A DNA stretch of 10,681 bases from Patescibacteria group bacterium UBA6164. Its GTDB lineage: Bacteria > Patescibacteriota > Gracilibacteria > BD1-5 > UBA6164. Positions 1-9,686 of this stretch are shown here, piece by piece. Both the position numbers and the translations under genes were made by a program. The notes under the pieces were generated by a model, which ran no database searches, was not told the DNA's origin, and saw only the letters and a list, made by a program, of their open reading frames with translations. The number at the start of each line of letters is the position of its first letter. The first letter of the stretch is position 1. The stretch spans positions 1-10,681 of the forward strand of contig DIUG01000062.1 in assembly GCA_002422305.1 (NCBI GenBank). The letters are read 5' to 3'.

Positions 1-90
1 ACATAATAATTGATACTGAGAGTGATTAAATTCTAGGATTTGAAAAATTATAAGAGATAGTAAAGGTTTTACAAATAATGATTATATGAT

Positions 91-148
91 TTTTAGGTTA
101 ATTACTGCTTTGTAATTTAACTTATTTTTAGGTCCACAGATTTTAGGT
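91..148 (+). repeat. three copies of the 8-mer TTTTAGGT
   Basis: TTTTAGGT occurs at 91-98, 126-133 and 141-148, in the non-coding-looking gap where the helicase frame is broken. Two of the copies supply the TAG stops at 129-131 and 144-146. Function is unknown. In a sequence this A+T-rich the clustering could be chance, or a trace of slippage that damaged the gene. Confidence 0.3.
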
Positions 149-813
149 CAATACCGATAAACATGTTATTTTAACTACTTTAAATGATAAAAAAGATCAA
201 ATAAATAAAGAAAAATTGGATATAATACAATGAGATGTTTTTAGTTCTTATGTAGAAATAATTTGAAATATAAATATAAAAAATCTAAATATAGAAAAAA
301 AATTGTTACTAAAAGTTTGAGCAAGAGTTATGCTTACAAAAAATGATACAAATAAAGTATTTGTAAATGGTACTTTATGAAATATTAAAAGCATTAAAGA
401 TGGTATAATAGAGATTATAACTGATGAAAATATCATTATTTCTATATCAAAAGAAAGTTGAATATCAGAAATATATGAATTTATTTATGATCAAACTCTA
501 TGAAAGATTAGAAGAAGAATAAAATGAAAAATAATACAATATCCGATTAGACTTGCATGGGCTATGACTATTCATAAATCACAATGACTTACTTATGACA
601 AAGTGTCAATCAATTTTTGAGAATGATGTTTTGCAGAATGACAAACATATGTTGCTCTTAGTAGATGTAGAAGTTTTAAATGAATACATTTTCAAAATGA
701 ATTGACTCCAAAATCTATAATAATAAATGAAAAAGTAAATGATTTTTTTAAAAATAATATAGATAAAAATAATTCTATCAATTTTTGAAAATTATGAATA
801 AAAATTGATGATT

Positions 814-818
814 GGAGG
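814..818 (+). promoter_or_regulatory. Shine-Dalgarno site of cca
   Basis: GGAGG lies 9 bases before the ATG at 828. It is the only clear Shine-Dalgarno sequence before a gene in the window. It decides the cca start even though the reading frame is open for several hundred bases upstream. Confidence 0.8.
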
Positions 819-827
819 ATTAAATCT

Positions 828-2144
828 ATGTTTGAAAATAAATGATGAATAGATTATTTTACATGAGCAAAATCTATAATAAAAAAAATAAATAGTGAGT
901 GATGAAAGGCTTTTATAGTATGATGATTTTGTAGAAATAGAATTTTAAATATTTCAATTCCTACTGATATAGATATTTCAACTGATTTTATACCTGAAAA
1001 TATAGAAAAATATTTTACAGTTGTAAATAGAATTTGAGAAGATTTTTGAGTTTTGATTATAAAAGAATTTTGATATACTTATGAAATATCAACTTTTAGA
1101 AAAGATATAACAAAACATCAAGTAGAGTTTATAAAAAAATTTAGTGAAGATGCAAATAGAAGAGATTTTACTATAAATGCTATTTATCTAGATCCTATTT
1201 TAGATAAATACCAGATTTTTAACAAAAAAATATGAATAAATAGATATAGTATACAAGATTGAATAGAAGATTTAAAAAATAAAATAATAAGATTTATTTG
1301 AAATCCAGAAAAAAGGATAAAAGAAGATCCTTTGAGATTAATAAGATATATAAGATTTAAATCACAATTTGATTTATCTGATGCTTATGATGAACAATTT
1401 GATATAGTAAAAAATAATTTTAAACTAATAAAAAAAATACCTTTTGAAAGGATAAAAGTAGAGATTGAAAAGATATTTTCATGAAATGGAACTATAAAAG
1501 CATTGAAAATGCTTAAAGAATTATGATTTTTTGCTTTATTTATTCCTGAAATAGATAATCTTGATAAATGTCCTTGATGAGCAAAATATCACTTAGAATG
1601 AGATGTTTGGGTACATACATTGATGATTATAGAAAATTTAAAAAGTAGATGAATAATAGATCCAGATATATATTGGGCTTCCCTATTTCATGATACTTGA
1701 AAATTGGATACATATAAGCAAAAAGATGATTGAACAATTAGTTATATATGACATGAAGATTTATCAGAAAAGATATTTATGTCATATAGAAAAGATTTAA
1801 AATTTACAAAAAATCAAATAGATAAAATAGGCTTTATAATAAAAAATCACTTACTTTTTGGTAGAATACTTGATATGAAGCAACTAAAAGCTAGAAAGTT
1901 ATTTTTACATGAGTATTGGAACGATTTTTTTGTATTTTGTAGTGCAGATAATTTATGAAGAATTCCAGCACAACAAGATATAACAGAAAAAATAATTGTT
2001 TTATATGATGATTTTATGGGAAAATATGATGAGAGTAAATTGTTTACTTGAGAAGATATAATGGAAAAATATCCAGAATTGAATTGAAGAGAAATTTGAG
2101 ATAGGTTAAAGGAGTTAAATGATAATATAATTGCGAATATGTAA
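828..2144 (+). CDS. cca: CCA-adding tRNA nucleotidyltransferase with HD domain
   Basis: A complete 438-residue class II CCA-adding enzyme, which adds or repairs the 3' CCA end of tRNA using CTP and ATP in the cytoplasm. Visible motifs, in order: the nucleotidyltransferase signature IVGGFCRN (GG at 32-33, both encoded by TGA) followed by the metal-binding pair D47-I-D49; RRDFTINAI (R111, R112, D113); KEDPLRLIRYIRF (E166 to R173), the nucleotide-selecting and RNA-binding region; then an HD phosphohydrolase domain with GDVWVHT (H263) and LFHDTGK (H288, D289). The usual GGxVRD reads GGFCRN here, with Asn in place of the Asp. The start is set by GGAGG at 814-818. The upstream helicase remnant is in the same frame without a stop, so a longer fused product is formally possible. 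The gene ends at TAA, directly before a terminator shared with the convergent cas operon. Confidence 0.93.
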
Positions 2145-2179
2145 AAAAAACAACTTAATTTTTATTTAAGTTGTTTTTT
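2145..2179. terminator. bidirectional rho-independent terminator
   Basis: The stem CAACTTAA (2151-2158) pairs with TTAAGTTG (2166-2173), and runs of A on the left and T on the right extend the pairing. It can end cca on the plus strand and the CRISPR operon on the minus strand. The right arm is also the last codons and stop of the CARF-HEPN gene. Confidence 0.8.
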
Positions 2180-3707
2180 GTGATTCTATTTTTATTTTTT
2201 CTAAACTATTAAAAAAATAATTTGAAATTACTTCTTGTTTTTTAACTAATGTATCATTTTTATTATAATCATTAATAATTTTAAAAGTATCATCATAACT
2301 TAAGTTTGATAGATGAGCAATATCATTTCTTAAATTATTTAATATTTTAATATCATTTTTAAAATTTGATAATAAATTTTTAATATTTTCTTCATCTTTT
2401 TCTGTTTTTAAATATTCTTCATCAGGAATATTTGTAATATATTGAAAATTATCTTTCTTTTCAATATTATCATCTAATACAAAATGTATACTTCATTCTA
2501 CATATTGCCTAATATCTTTTTTAAAAGTATTATTTTCTCAATTAGGGTGTTTAAATTTTTTATATACAATTTTTTTAAATATAAAAAATTGTATAATATC
2601 TACTACAAATTCTCTAAAAAATAAAAATTCTTCACTTATCCTTTTTTTGTCATGATAAAATTTTAAACAAGAAAAATAAAATTCTAAATCATTTTTTTCT
2701 TCGTATTTTTCTTTTGAGTTTGAAAAATATATTAATAATTCATTTTTTATTTTATTAAATATTGGCGAATAAATATTATTATCAATATCTTTAATTTTTT
2801 CTAATTTATTTATAATTTCACTGAAACTACTTTTTCTAAGTCATAATAACTTTAATTGCATATCAATTTCTAATAATTTTTCTATCAATTCGTTTATTTT
2901 TTCATCTTTTATCTCTATTTTATTAAATCAACTTAAATCTCATAATTCAATAAATCTATTCGTTGCTTCAACTAATTTACTAGTAAAATTAAAATCTATA
3001 TTTTGAGTAAATATTGATTTTTCTCATTTTTCTAGTTCGTTTATAACATCAATAAAACTAGTATCAGTTATTCAATTTTTAATATTTAAATATCATAATA
3101 ATCAATTTGATAAATCCATCAACTCCTCACTATCTTCATAAATATACTTTATATCCCAACCATTAACCATTGCATATAAACTAGCATATGGAATTAAAGC
3201 CTTATATCCTCATACAGGACACATAATAGTTTTATTTCAATTTGATTTTATTCCTTCTAATTTTGTATAAAAATCAGGAATTGCTTTAGATTTGAATATT
3301 TTATTAGCTTTTTTATCCTCTCATATTCATCTATTTTTCACTATAAATCAATCTATTAATTTTGTTTCAATATTATTAAACCCTTCTTTTTTTAATTTAT
3401 CTTGTATTATAAATGCTAACCTTTTTCATATTTCAGTTTGAGAATAAAATAAATAAATACTATCTTTTTTTTCAAAAAATCATTTTTCTTCTAATACAAA
3501 AACTGATTTTATTTCTGCACAAATTTGTTTTAATGAATTACTTTTTAAATATTCATTAATTTTATTTTCTATATCTAGACTTTGATCAGATTTTTCTTCT
3601 TTTTCTAATGTTTCTAGAACATTTTCTTCATCTTTATTAAAATTTATTCAATATTTTTTCAAATTTGAAATAAGACTTGTTCAACAAGTAATTATTATAT
3701 TTTTCAT
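2166..3707 (-). CDS. CARF-HEPN ribonuclease, Csx1/Csm6-like (APE2256-type CARF)
   Basis: A 513-residue protein. The N-terminus IIITCGTSLIS (residues 4-14) and the later GGYKALIPYAS (166-176) and YIYED (188-192) match the APE2256-type CARF domain, a Rossmann-like sensor that binds cyclic oligoadenylate. The central part is helical and charged. Near the C-terminus, LRNDIAHLS contains the R-x4-H motif (R460, H465) of HEPN RNases, which form a composite active site in a dimer. The expected role is promiscuous RNA cleavage when Cas10 makes cyclic oligoadenylate after target recognition. It is the last gene of the operon and starts 4 bases after the fic stop. Its TAA stop lies inside the terminator stem. 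The CARF part is recognised with good confidence. The HEPN call rests on one motif at the expected place, and the exact subfamily (Csx1 or Csm6) is not settled. Confidence 0.82.
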
Positions 3708-3711
3708 ATTT

Positions 3712-4458
3712 TTATATATTAGGATTTATCATTCTCAAATAATCTTCTAAATTTTGATTTATAGTATCTGACATAAAAATTATAAAATCATCTTTTGTTT
3801 TGTATGAGCTTAAACTAGATATATAATCACCTCTTCTGATATTTGGTATAATAATCATTGGAAATCATTTTTTCATCAAAATCATATTTAAAACAAGTCT
3901 TATAGTTCTACCATTTCAGTCAACAAAAGGATGAATTTTTGCAAAATCATAGTGAAAATTTGAAACAAGTATTACTGGATCTATTTTATCTTTATCATTG
4001 TTATAATTATCTATCAATTCTGTCATAAGTATTGGTACTTTTTCATATCTTGGTGGTATTTTTGTATCTCATGATATATAGTTTTGTATTCTTCTATATA
4101 TTCAAGCATTTTCATCATCTATATTTTTTAATACTTCTCTATGAATTTTTAAGATTAAATCTTCTGTTAAATCATCATCTGTTTCTAAAAAATTATATAG
4201 TATATTTAATAATTCCTTGTGATTTAATACTTCATTTTGTTCTCTGATTGTTTTTCATCAAACTGTTATCCCATCTTCAAGTAAAAGTTTTGTTTCTCAT
4301 ATAGTAAAACTATTTCACTCAATAGCATTTGATTCACATACAAACATCACTCAAAGAGATTTTCTAAGTTCATTTAATTCTCACTTAGAAAGAGGTCTAC
4401 TATTTTTTAGTATCTCTAAATTTTTATTTATGTTATCTAATATCTTATCTAAATCCAT
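3712..4458 (-). CDS. fic: Fic family protein (putative AMP-transferase), inside the cas operon
   Basis: A 248-residue Fic-domain protein. Family members transfer AMP or another phosphate-containing group from a nucleotide to hydroxyl side chains of target proteins. The catalytic motif is complete, HPFVDGNGRTIR (H176 to R187), with the catalytic His, the metal-binding Asp180 and Arg184. An N-terminal inhibitory motif [S/T]xxxE[G/N] is visible as SNAIEG (residues 43-48), typical of self-restrained class II Fic proteins in which the Glu blocks productive ATP binding. No separate antitoxin gene, CARF domain or DNA-binding domain is evident. It starts 9 bases after the csm4 stop and ends 4 bases before the CARF-HEPN start, so it is co-transcribed with the Csm genes. 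It may be an extra effector, a regulator of the complex, or an unrelated gene carried in. Its target cannot be read from the sequence. Confidence 0.93.
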
Positions 4459-4467
4459 ATATGTTTT

Positions 4468-5460
4468 TTAAAATTCTAAAGTAAATCAATAAGAATAGTG
4501 ATAAATATTTTCTCTATTTATGGCTGAATTATCTAACATTTTTCATACATATCATTCATAATTTTTTCATTTCTCAAAAGTTGCTCATTCCCCTATCATT
4601 ATCATAGGTTTTTTATAAAAATTCTGTCACTCACTACTAAACTCTTCTCACATTTTTGGAAATTTTGTTAATATTTTATAATTTCATTTTGTGGAATCTT
4701 TTTCACTAGGGATAAATGATGATAAAGTTAGTAAATATTTATCTTTTTCTAATCAAAAACTTTTTTCTTGAAATTTATTAATTATTTCAAACAATCATTT
4801 TCAGTTTGATTTTTTCTTTCAAAATCAATATAGATTAAAAATGTTTTCTATCAATGCAAAAATATTTAATTCTTTTCAATTAATATTATAATTTTCTAGA
4901 TTTTTCTTAGAAATATTTTTTAATAATAATCTAAACTCTCTTGTTGAATATTTAGAACTTTGAGAATATATTCAATTGTCACTAGTTGTTCAAGTATTTC
5001 TATTTATATTATTTTTATTTTCAATTGTTTCATCAAAATAAGAACTTTTTTTGTATCAAAAATCATATTTATTTATATTATAATTATTTCATAAAATATA
5101 ATTTCTAATATCATTTATATTATTTTCATTAACTCAATCTAAATTTGAAATCTCTGCTAATGATTTTTCACTTATATAATCTATTTTTTTATAATGTTTA
5201 ACTTTTTCATGGTTTTCTTTATTTCAAAATGTTAATAAGTCAAAATCAAAACAAGGTTTATTTACCTCTTCAACTGGCAAAAAATCACTAATAGTAAAAA
5301 TAGGTTTTATAGCCATTTCTTTTAGAAACTCTTCCAAAACTTCTTTTCAAAACTCATACTTAATTTGCCAACAAAGATGACCAAAAATAGTATCAGCTGT
5401 TAAATCTGATATCCATGGTGAAAGAGGTTTTAATTTTAGTTCATATATTTGGTATGACAT
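4468..5460 (-). CDS. csm4: Csm4, type III-A RAMP protein (Cas5 group)
   Basis: A 330-residue subunit that, in type III-A complexes, binds the 5' tag of the crRNA and contacts Cas10. Visible marks are LSPWISDLTADTIFGHLCW-like residues near 13-31, where ADTIFGHLCW is characteristic of Csm4, and the glycine-rich GFGKKKSNGKGLF (residues 212-224), the usual RAMP G-loop. The C-terminal segment contains GEGATFEKG. Many of these glycines are TGA codons. The gene starts 5 bases after the csm5 stop and lies 9 bases before fic. Here it follows csm5 rather than preceding it. Confidence 0.88.
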
Positions 5461-5465
5461 AATAT

Positions 5466-6695
5466 TTAAAATGTTAGTTTTATAAATCAAAGATTATCTA
5501 GATCAATATTCCAATTTGTTCTTGCTATCATCTCATCTGAAATTAAGTGTTTAACATCCATTCATGCAATTGAATTATGTTGTCATAGATTATCTTTTTT
5601 ATGATTCCATTCATTATGTATAGAACAATATTTAGGATGTTTTTCATTTCATTCAAAACTTTTAAACCAAAATCATCATCAAAATCAAATATTTAATATA
5701 CATTGATTTTTATCTAAATTATTTAAATTAGATAAAATTTTATTAAATGAATCATTTACTGAATTTAATTTTATTTGTTTTTTTTCACTTTTAGAATCTA
5801 GTCTTCATCTTGTATCTTTTATATTTATATCTGGATGTTTTAATAATTCATTTATTTCGTTTATATATTTATTTATTTTATTTTTTAAATATTCATTAGA
5901 TTTACTAATAATAATATCTCTTGAAATATCTATTTTATTTAATTTAGATTCATCTAAAAAATCTTTTATTAATATTTCAGTATTAAGTTTATCTCAAATT
6001 TTTAAAAATTCTGCATAGATTCAATCTCAATTATTAGACTGTCTAACTAACTTTCATATTTCTACTCATTTTTCAGTAAATTCACTATCTCTTACTATTA
6101 ATTTTTTGAAAGGATCTTTTTCAGTAGATGTATTTTCTATTTCTTTATTTGTTAAAACTGTTCTAATAGCTCATTTTATACTACTTCAAGGGATATATAC
6201 TCTTCAAATTGATTTTATAAAACTTTTTATTTCTAATTGTGATAATTGATTTGTAAATTCTGCTTCTTTTTTTTCTTGTGTTTTTCAATAACTTTGTTTA
6301 GGTTTTCATAATATCTTATCTTTCCAATTATTATAAAAACTATTTTTAATTTCAATTTTCTCCTTTGATATGTCTAAAAAATTATTTCTATATTTATTTT
6401 TTTCTAATTCTAATTTTTTATAAATAAAATTTCTTATTTCAAATGTATCATTTCATAATAAAAATAAACTTTCTAATTCTTTTTTATCTTTTTCATCTAG
6501 TATATTTTTAAAATCAATTATTTTATATTTATATAAGTATGATTTATGCTTTATATCTTTTCAATCATATGTTTGATTATATGGTGCTTTTAATTCCTCT
6601 TGATAACAAAAATAATCTATTCAAGAAATATTATTTCAATCTCAAATATGAACTGGTGTTAATATTTCTATTTCTACATTATATGAATCATTCAT
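5466..6695 (-). CDS. csm5: Csm5, type III-A RAMP protein (Cas7 group)
   Basis: A 409-residue subunit expected to cap the 3' end of the crRNA filament and to help crRNA maturation. Typical Csm5 marks are present: ILTPVHIGDGN at residues 11-21, YIPGSSIKGAIRTVL at 167-181, DPFKKLIVRDSEF at 194-206 (the DPF...DS signature), and a C-terminal G-loop-like GFGGGFWFKS at 337-346. The region from about 240 to 330 is a lysine- and asparagine-rich helical insert. The start ATG at 6695 is the one directly before the RAMP strand and lies 24 bases after the csm3 stop. No Shine-Dalgarno sequence is seen. Confidence 0.9.
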
Positions 6696-6719
6696 ATTAC
6701 TAATTTATGTAATAAAATA

Positions 6720-7445
6720 TTAATTATCATTTTTAATTTCTTCTATAAAATTTATTTCTATTTCTCAACTTCATCTACTACCTTGTCATCATAAAAAATC
6801 ATTTTCTATTAAATCTTTAAGTTTTTTTAGATTTATTCAAAATTTATCATTTAAAATTTCTTCTTCTGAATTTTTTGACCATTGTTTTAATATTTCTTTT
6901 TTATCAAAAAGTCTAACTATTAATTTTCATTCAAAAATAGTTCATGCTGGAACTCTTTCTAATGGTCTAGGTCATGATTTAGAAGCTGTTCATGTAAACC
7001 TATCTATACTTACTTCCATTTTTTCTTCATAAATATTTTCTCATGATTTTCTATTTTCTTCTAATTCTTTTTTCCCATAATATCATTTTTCAACTTCTGT
7101 TTCTTTTAATTTTAAATCTCTAAATATAAATCTAGTAGGTCAAAGATTATCTAAATTTCTTTTTTCATCTCATGCTTTACCAAAGAACATAGATACTTCA
7201 TCATAAGATTCTCAATCAAAAGTTTTTAATCAATCTTTTCATTTATTTAATTCTTTTTCTCATAGAGAAATTTCATATAAACTTCTTAATTTTCATTTTA
7301 AGCTACTTGCTGGTATATAAGGAAATCAATCTCTATCTTTTATAACTGGTTGATCCATTCATCCTATTTCTATTTTTGCATTACCTGAACCTATATGTAA
7401 TCCTGTTTTTGTAATTATTTGTATATTATAAACTAAAGTTTTCAT
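6720..7445 (-). CDS. csm3: Csm3, type III-A backbone RAMP and target-RNA nuclease (Cas7 group)
   Basis: A 241-residue protein of normal length for Csm3, the repeated backbone subunit that cuts target RNA at 6-nucleotide intervals. Clear motifs: TGLHIGSG (14-21), GGMDQPVIKD (28-37) with the catalytic Asp at 31, YIPASSLKGKLRSL (43-56), IDRFTGTAS (147-155), RPLERVPAGTIFEG (160-173) and the C-terminal GGQGSRGSGEI (219-229). The nuclease Asp is retained, so target-RNA cleavage should be intact. It lies between csm2 (23-base gap) and csm5 (24-base gap). This is the best-conserved of the small Csm genes and anchors the type III-A call. Confidence 0.95.
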
Positions 7446-7468
7446 ATTTTATATGTTTATTAAATAAA

Positions 7469-8020
7469 TTATTTATCACTTAAAACTCACTTCGCATAAG
7501 CTACTACTGTTTCAAAATGTTTTTTAAAAACTCTAAAATTTTCTACTTCTTTTCATTTCTTTTCGTCAAAAATCATATCTATATTTATTCTAAGAAAATC
7601 AACAAATTCTCTTGGTACTATATTTTTTCTACCATTATCATAATTTGCTTTTGCAAGTATCATATAAAACTCTGTTTTAAGATTTTCTCATTCTAATTTA
7701 CTTTGATATAAAGAATTAATCATATCATAGTATTGTCTAAGTTTTGTGGATGTAATTTTAGATTTGTTTTTTCAGTAGTCACCCTTTTCTAAAAAATAAT
7801 CATTTATTATTATCTGTGGTACTTCATTGAAATATTTTGAATCATATTCTCATTTATCATTTTTATATGTAAATCTTTTATAAAGTTCTATCATTTTTCA
7901 ATATTTAGTGAGTAAAATATTATATCTTTCTTCTGATTTTCGTATTAATTCTTTTTCTTCAACTTCTTCTTTACTTATTAATCATGCTTTTGCAAAAGCA
8001 TTTGTAAATGCATTTCCCAT
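7469..8020 (-). CDS. csm2: Csm2, small subunit of the type III-A complex (Cas11 group)
   Basis: A 183-residue, all-helical, lysine-rich protein. The core KITSTKLRQYYDMINSLY (88-105), ILAKANYDNGRKN (121-133) and the tail FKKHFETVVAYAKG (165-178) match Csm2, which lines the crRNA-target duplex. It is somewhat long for the family because about 85 residues precede the core, including AFTNAFAKAGLISKEEV at residues 4-20. It sits between cas10 and csm3, the standard place. It contains one of only two CGA codons in the window (residue 27). The ATG at 8020 is the first in the frame after the cas10 stop. Confidence 0.85.
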
Positions 8021-8046
8021 AATAATAATTTTAAAAAATATAATAA

Positions 8047-9675
8047 TTAACCCCTTAACTTATAAAGTACATAACTCATCATAACAAACAATTTTTCTCA
8101 AGAATTTTTATCAAATAAATCATTATTTCAACTCAAACTTCCAAACTTTTCATCCATATTATGTAATATCATTCAATTTATATAACTTCTAAAATCATCT
8201 TTTAAATCATTTCAATTTTTTGTTGTATAATTCCTTCATAACATATAAAATAACTCGGCTTTCCATAAACCATATTCGAAATAATCTTTTTCATTTCAAT
8301 TCTCATCAACTCATTTATTTTCATCTAATATAATCTTTTTTGCTATATCTAGTAAAAATCTAAGAGTTCAAGTTGAAATAATATTTTTTTCTTTATCTAA
8401 AATACTATATTTTTCTACAAACTTATTTGTTTCATTAAAAAGTTTACCAAAATCATCATTTCAAATAACTTTTCAAAATATATTTATATTATTTTTATTA
8501 TTTTTCGTCTTAGCTTCATCTAGCAAATTATTAGTTTGTTTAACAACTGTAAAAAATGTATCATGAGGTCAAAATAGATTTATCGCTCAACAAAATGTAA
8601 TATTTTGTTTTTTCTCTAATAAACTTTGTATTTCATCATTATTTGTAAATTCTTTAAATTTATTTTGTAAATCTATATAAAACTGTATAATCTCATCCCA
8701 TTTTCATAAAATCAAAAAATCATCTCATCAAGCATATACTGTATAAATATCTTTATTTCAAATAATTTCATATAACTTTTTATTCCAAAAATCATCTATT
8801 TTTTCAGAAAGTAATTTATAATTTTCTTTATAATTATTTTCATTTAATCAAAACATAAATAACTTTCACAAATTATCTATATCTCATTTCAAACAAGCTA
8901 ATTTATTAGAATTTCATTTTCAAGCAATTTCTTCAAATGATTTTATTTTTTCTCAATCTTTATTTTTTGGTAAATATTTTTTATACTTTTCTTCTAATTT
9001 TATTTTTTCTTTTTCAAAAATAGTTATCTCTTTTTTTCATCACTCATTTCAAGCAATAAAGTTTGAAATAATTATATCATTTGCTGTATTTTGTCAGATT
9101 CATTCTAATCATTCCTCGATTAATATGTCATCTATATAACTATCAAGTCATTTTTTTACTTTTATCAAATCTCATCTACTAAATCTACAAACACTTTCTG
9201 TTCATCTAATACTTTCTCATTTATCATTTTTTTCTTCTATTACAAATATATCACTATTCCATTTTCAACTTTCTATAAATATACTTGAAAAAGTCTTGTT
9301 TTTATTTTTTTCTAAATCTTCAAATGCTTTATTTAAACTTATTTTAAAATCATTTTCATCATAATCTGAAACTCAAAATATTATTTTTAATTCACCATAA
9401 AACTGATTTAAAAGTTTTAATTCTAAATCTTTTTTAAAGTTATCAAATTTATCTTTATTAAAATCATTACAATATATAATAAATTTTCATCAACTTATTA
9501 TATAATCATCACAATTTCACAGTGCATTTTTTAAATCTACTTTTACTTTTTCTAAAAGTAATTCGATAAAAGTACTTCTTCCCTTTAGTCTCTTAGTAGC
9601 AGATTTATTTTTTTGTATGTTATATAAATACCCTTGTATTCCTGAAAAATCACAAACAATTATTTCTTTATTCAT
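8047..9675 (-). CDS. cas10: Cas10/Csm1, type III-A large subunit without HD domain
   Basis: A 542-residue cyclic-oligoadenylate synthase of the Csm complex. It begins at once with the first palm domain: IIVCDFSGIQGYLYN (residues 5-19) and SGGKF (61-65). Helical linker sequence follows, then the second palm with CLKGDIDNLGK (261-271) and the nucleotide-cyclase-type VYAGGDDFLILG, with GGDD at 316-319 (bases 8730-8719, both glycines encoded by TGA). The C-terminal domain, residues 400-542, is helical. Csm1 proteins usually carry about 100 to 200 more residues at the N-terminus with an HD nuclease domain. Here the start is only 11 bases after cas6 and no HD motif exists. No CxxC zinc motif is seen either. 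It should make cyclic oligoadenylate for the CARF-HEPN protein but not cut DNA through an HD site. Confidence 0.94.
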
Positions 9676-9686
9676 AAAATAAATTA

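Larger units (their letters stand above)
2..827 (+). pseudogene. PIF1/RecD-like DNA helicase, C-terminal part, 5' end broken
   Basis: With TGA read as Gly, the frame open from 147 encodes the C-terminal half of a PIF1/RecD-type superfamily 1 helicase (an ATP-driven 5'-3' DNA unwinding enzyme). It shows HVILTTLND (about 162-188), ARVMLTKND, FVNGTLGNI (360-386), the motif V region AWAMTIHKSQG (555-587) and motif VI TYVALSRCRSF. TAG stops at 129-131 and 144-146 close this frame upstream. Bases 2-109 in another frame give a helicase-like segment (KIIRDSKGF, NNDYMIF) that ends at TAA 110-112, so a frameshift or small deletion has probably broken the gene. Walker A and B motifs are not in the window. 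The first in-frame ATG is at 330, inside the domain. There is no TAA or TAG before cca, so the frame runs on into it. The family call is firm; that the gene is dead is inferred, and a sequencing error is the main alternative. Confidence 0.7.

Noticed and set aside
248..436. Minus-strand open frame of 62 codons
   Set aside because: It is the complement of the helicase coding region, and its Phe/Ile-rich product is what the opposite strand of A+T-rich coding DNA gives.
1..2144. tRNA or rRNA gene near cca
   Set aside because: No cloverleaf or rRNA-like G+C-rich segment could be seen here or elsewhere in the window.
4032..4247. Plus-strand open frame of 71 codons
   Set aside because: It lies opposite the Fic gene, which has a full family motif.
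8047..9675. Cas10 as type III-B Cmr2
   Set aside because: The neighbours are Csm2, Csm3, Csm4 and Csm5, and no Cmr genes are present.
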